A DNA stretch of 64,000 nucleotides from Nocardioides sp. 1609 (GTDB taxonomy: Bacteria; Actinomycetota; Actinomycetes; Propionibacteriales; Nocardioidaceae), in contig NZ_SPUJ01000002.1 in NCBI RefSeq assembly GCF_004522105.1, positions 1 through 64,000 on the forward strand. Direction: 5' to 3'. Positions within the stretch are counted from its first letter, which is position 1, and each line of letters starts with the position of its first letter. This document shows positions 63,975 through 64,000 of this stretch, piece after piece. The position numbers and the translations under genes were made by a program. The notes under the pieces are model-generated. The model saw only the letters and a list, made by a program, of their open reading frames with translations, searched no databases and was not told the DNA's origin.

Positions 63975-64000
63975 TGCGCCGGCCGACCCGAGGCACGCCC
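63974..64000 (+). CDS. Partial gene after the sigma factor
   Basis: ATG shares one base with the sigma-factor stop (TGATG). Nine codons (MRRPTRGTP) remain before the window ends. Tight coupling to an ECF sigma gene suggests an anti-sigma factor, by analogy with BldN and RsbN, but nothing in the residues proves it. Confidence 0.4.

Overview
The window comes from a chromosome of a high-GC actinobacterium. Gene content and order resemble Nocardioides and relatives (Nocardioidaceae): a complete 14-gene NADH dehydrogenase operon, menaquinone rather than ubiquinone genes, a KorAB oxidoreductase, a rex-hemA-hemC-hemD group next to a BldN-like sigma factor (as in Streptomyces), and many promoters that look leaderless. 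The genus is an inference from gene content. There is no phage, plasmid, insertion sequence, CRISPR array, rRNA or tRNA that I can support. This is core, mostly respiratory, chromosome.

Layout. 1-3835 (minus): sulfate ABC transporter sbp-cysT-cysW-cysA, preceded at the window edge by extreme C/G homopolymers. 4074-7227 (plus): korA-korB, 2-oxoacid:ferredoxin oxidoreductase. 7284-8745: a small secreted protein and a RarD-like permease, divergent. 8858-25883 (minus): nuoABCDEFGHIJKLMN, mostly with 1-8 base overlaps, ending in a polyprenyl diphosphate synthase that probably makes the menaquinone tail. 26201-28222 (plus): three AIM24-family paralogs. 28350-29039 (minus): the last menaquinone methyltransferase. 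29156-33105 (plus): an L,D-transpeptidase, a 48-residue Arg/Ser-rich micropeptide gene boxed by two hairpins, an ABC exporter and a coupled protein kinase with altered motifs. 33095-41069: a predicted membrane-anchored hypothetical, menF, a metallo-hydrolase, a YdeI-like protein, a GNAT-NmrA fusion, a Na+/H+ antiporter with a zinc-finger tail and a membrane hypothetical. 41104-46362: menD-menC-menE on minus, menA on plus and three small proteins. 46613-52642 (minus): hemL, a phosphatase, and System II cytochrome c maturation genes (tlpA-ccdA-resB-ccsB). 52852-54126: a lytic transglycosylase. 54137-60057 (minus): rex-hemA-hemC-hemD and hemB. 60225-64000: a glutaredoxin, an acyl-CoA synthetase, a HAD phosphatase, a BldN-like sigma factor and the first codons of the next gene.

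How the genes work together. Most of the window builds the respiratory chain: Complex I, its quinone (menF, D, C, E, A, ubiE and polyprenyl synthase), heme, and heme attachment to cytochromes c. Rex is a likely co-ordinator. A near-ideal Rex palindrome overlaps the predicted rex promoter at 60116-60145, and a weaker candidate lies 54 bases upstream of nuoA at 25938-25957.

The observations most worth following are the Rex sites, the set of TAnnnT elements exactly 6-7 bases before start codons, the micropeptide/exporter/kinase cluster, the GNAT-NmrA fusion, and several long perfect intergenic palindromes. I did not find a clear defence system or biosynthetic cluster.
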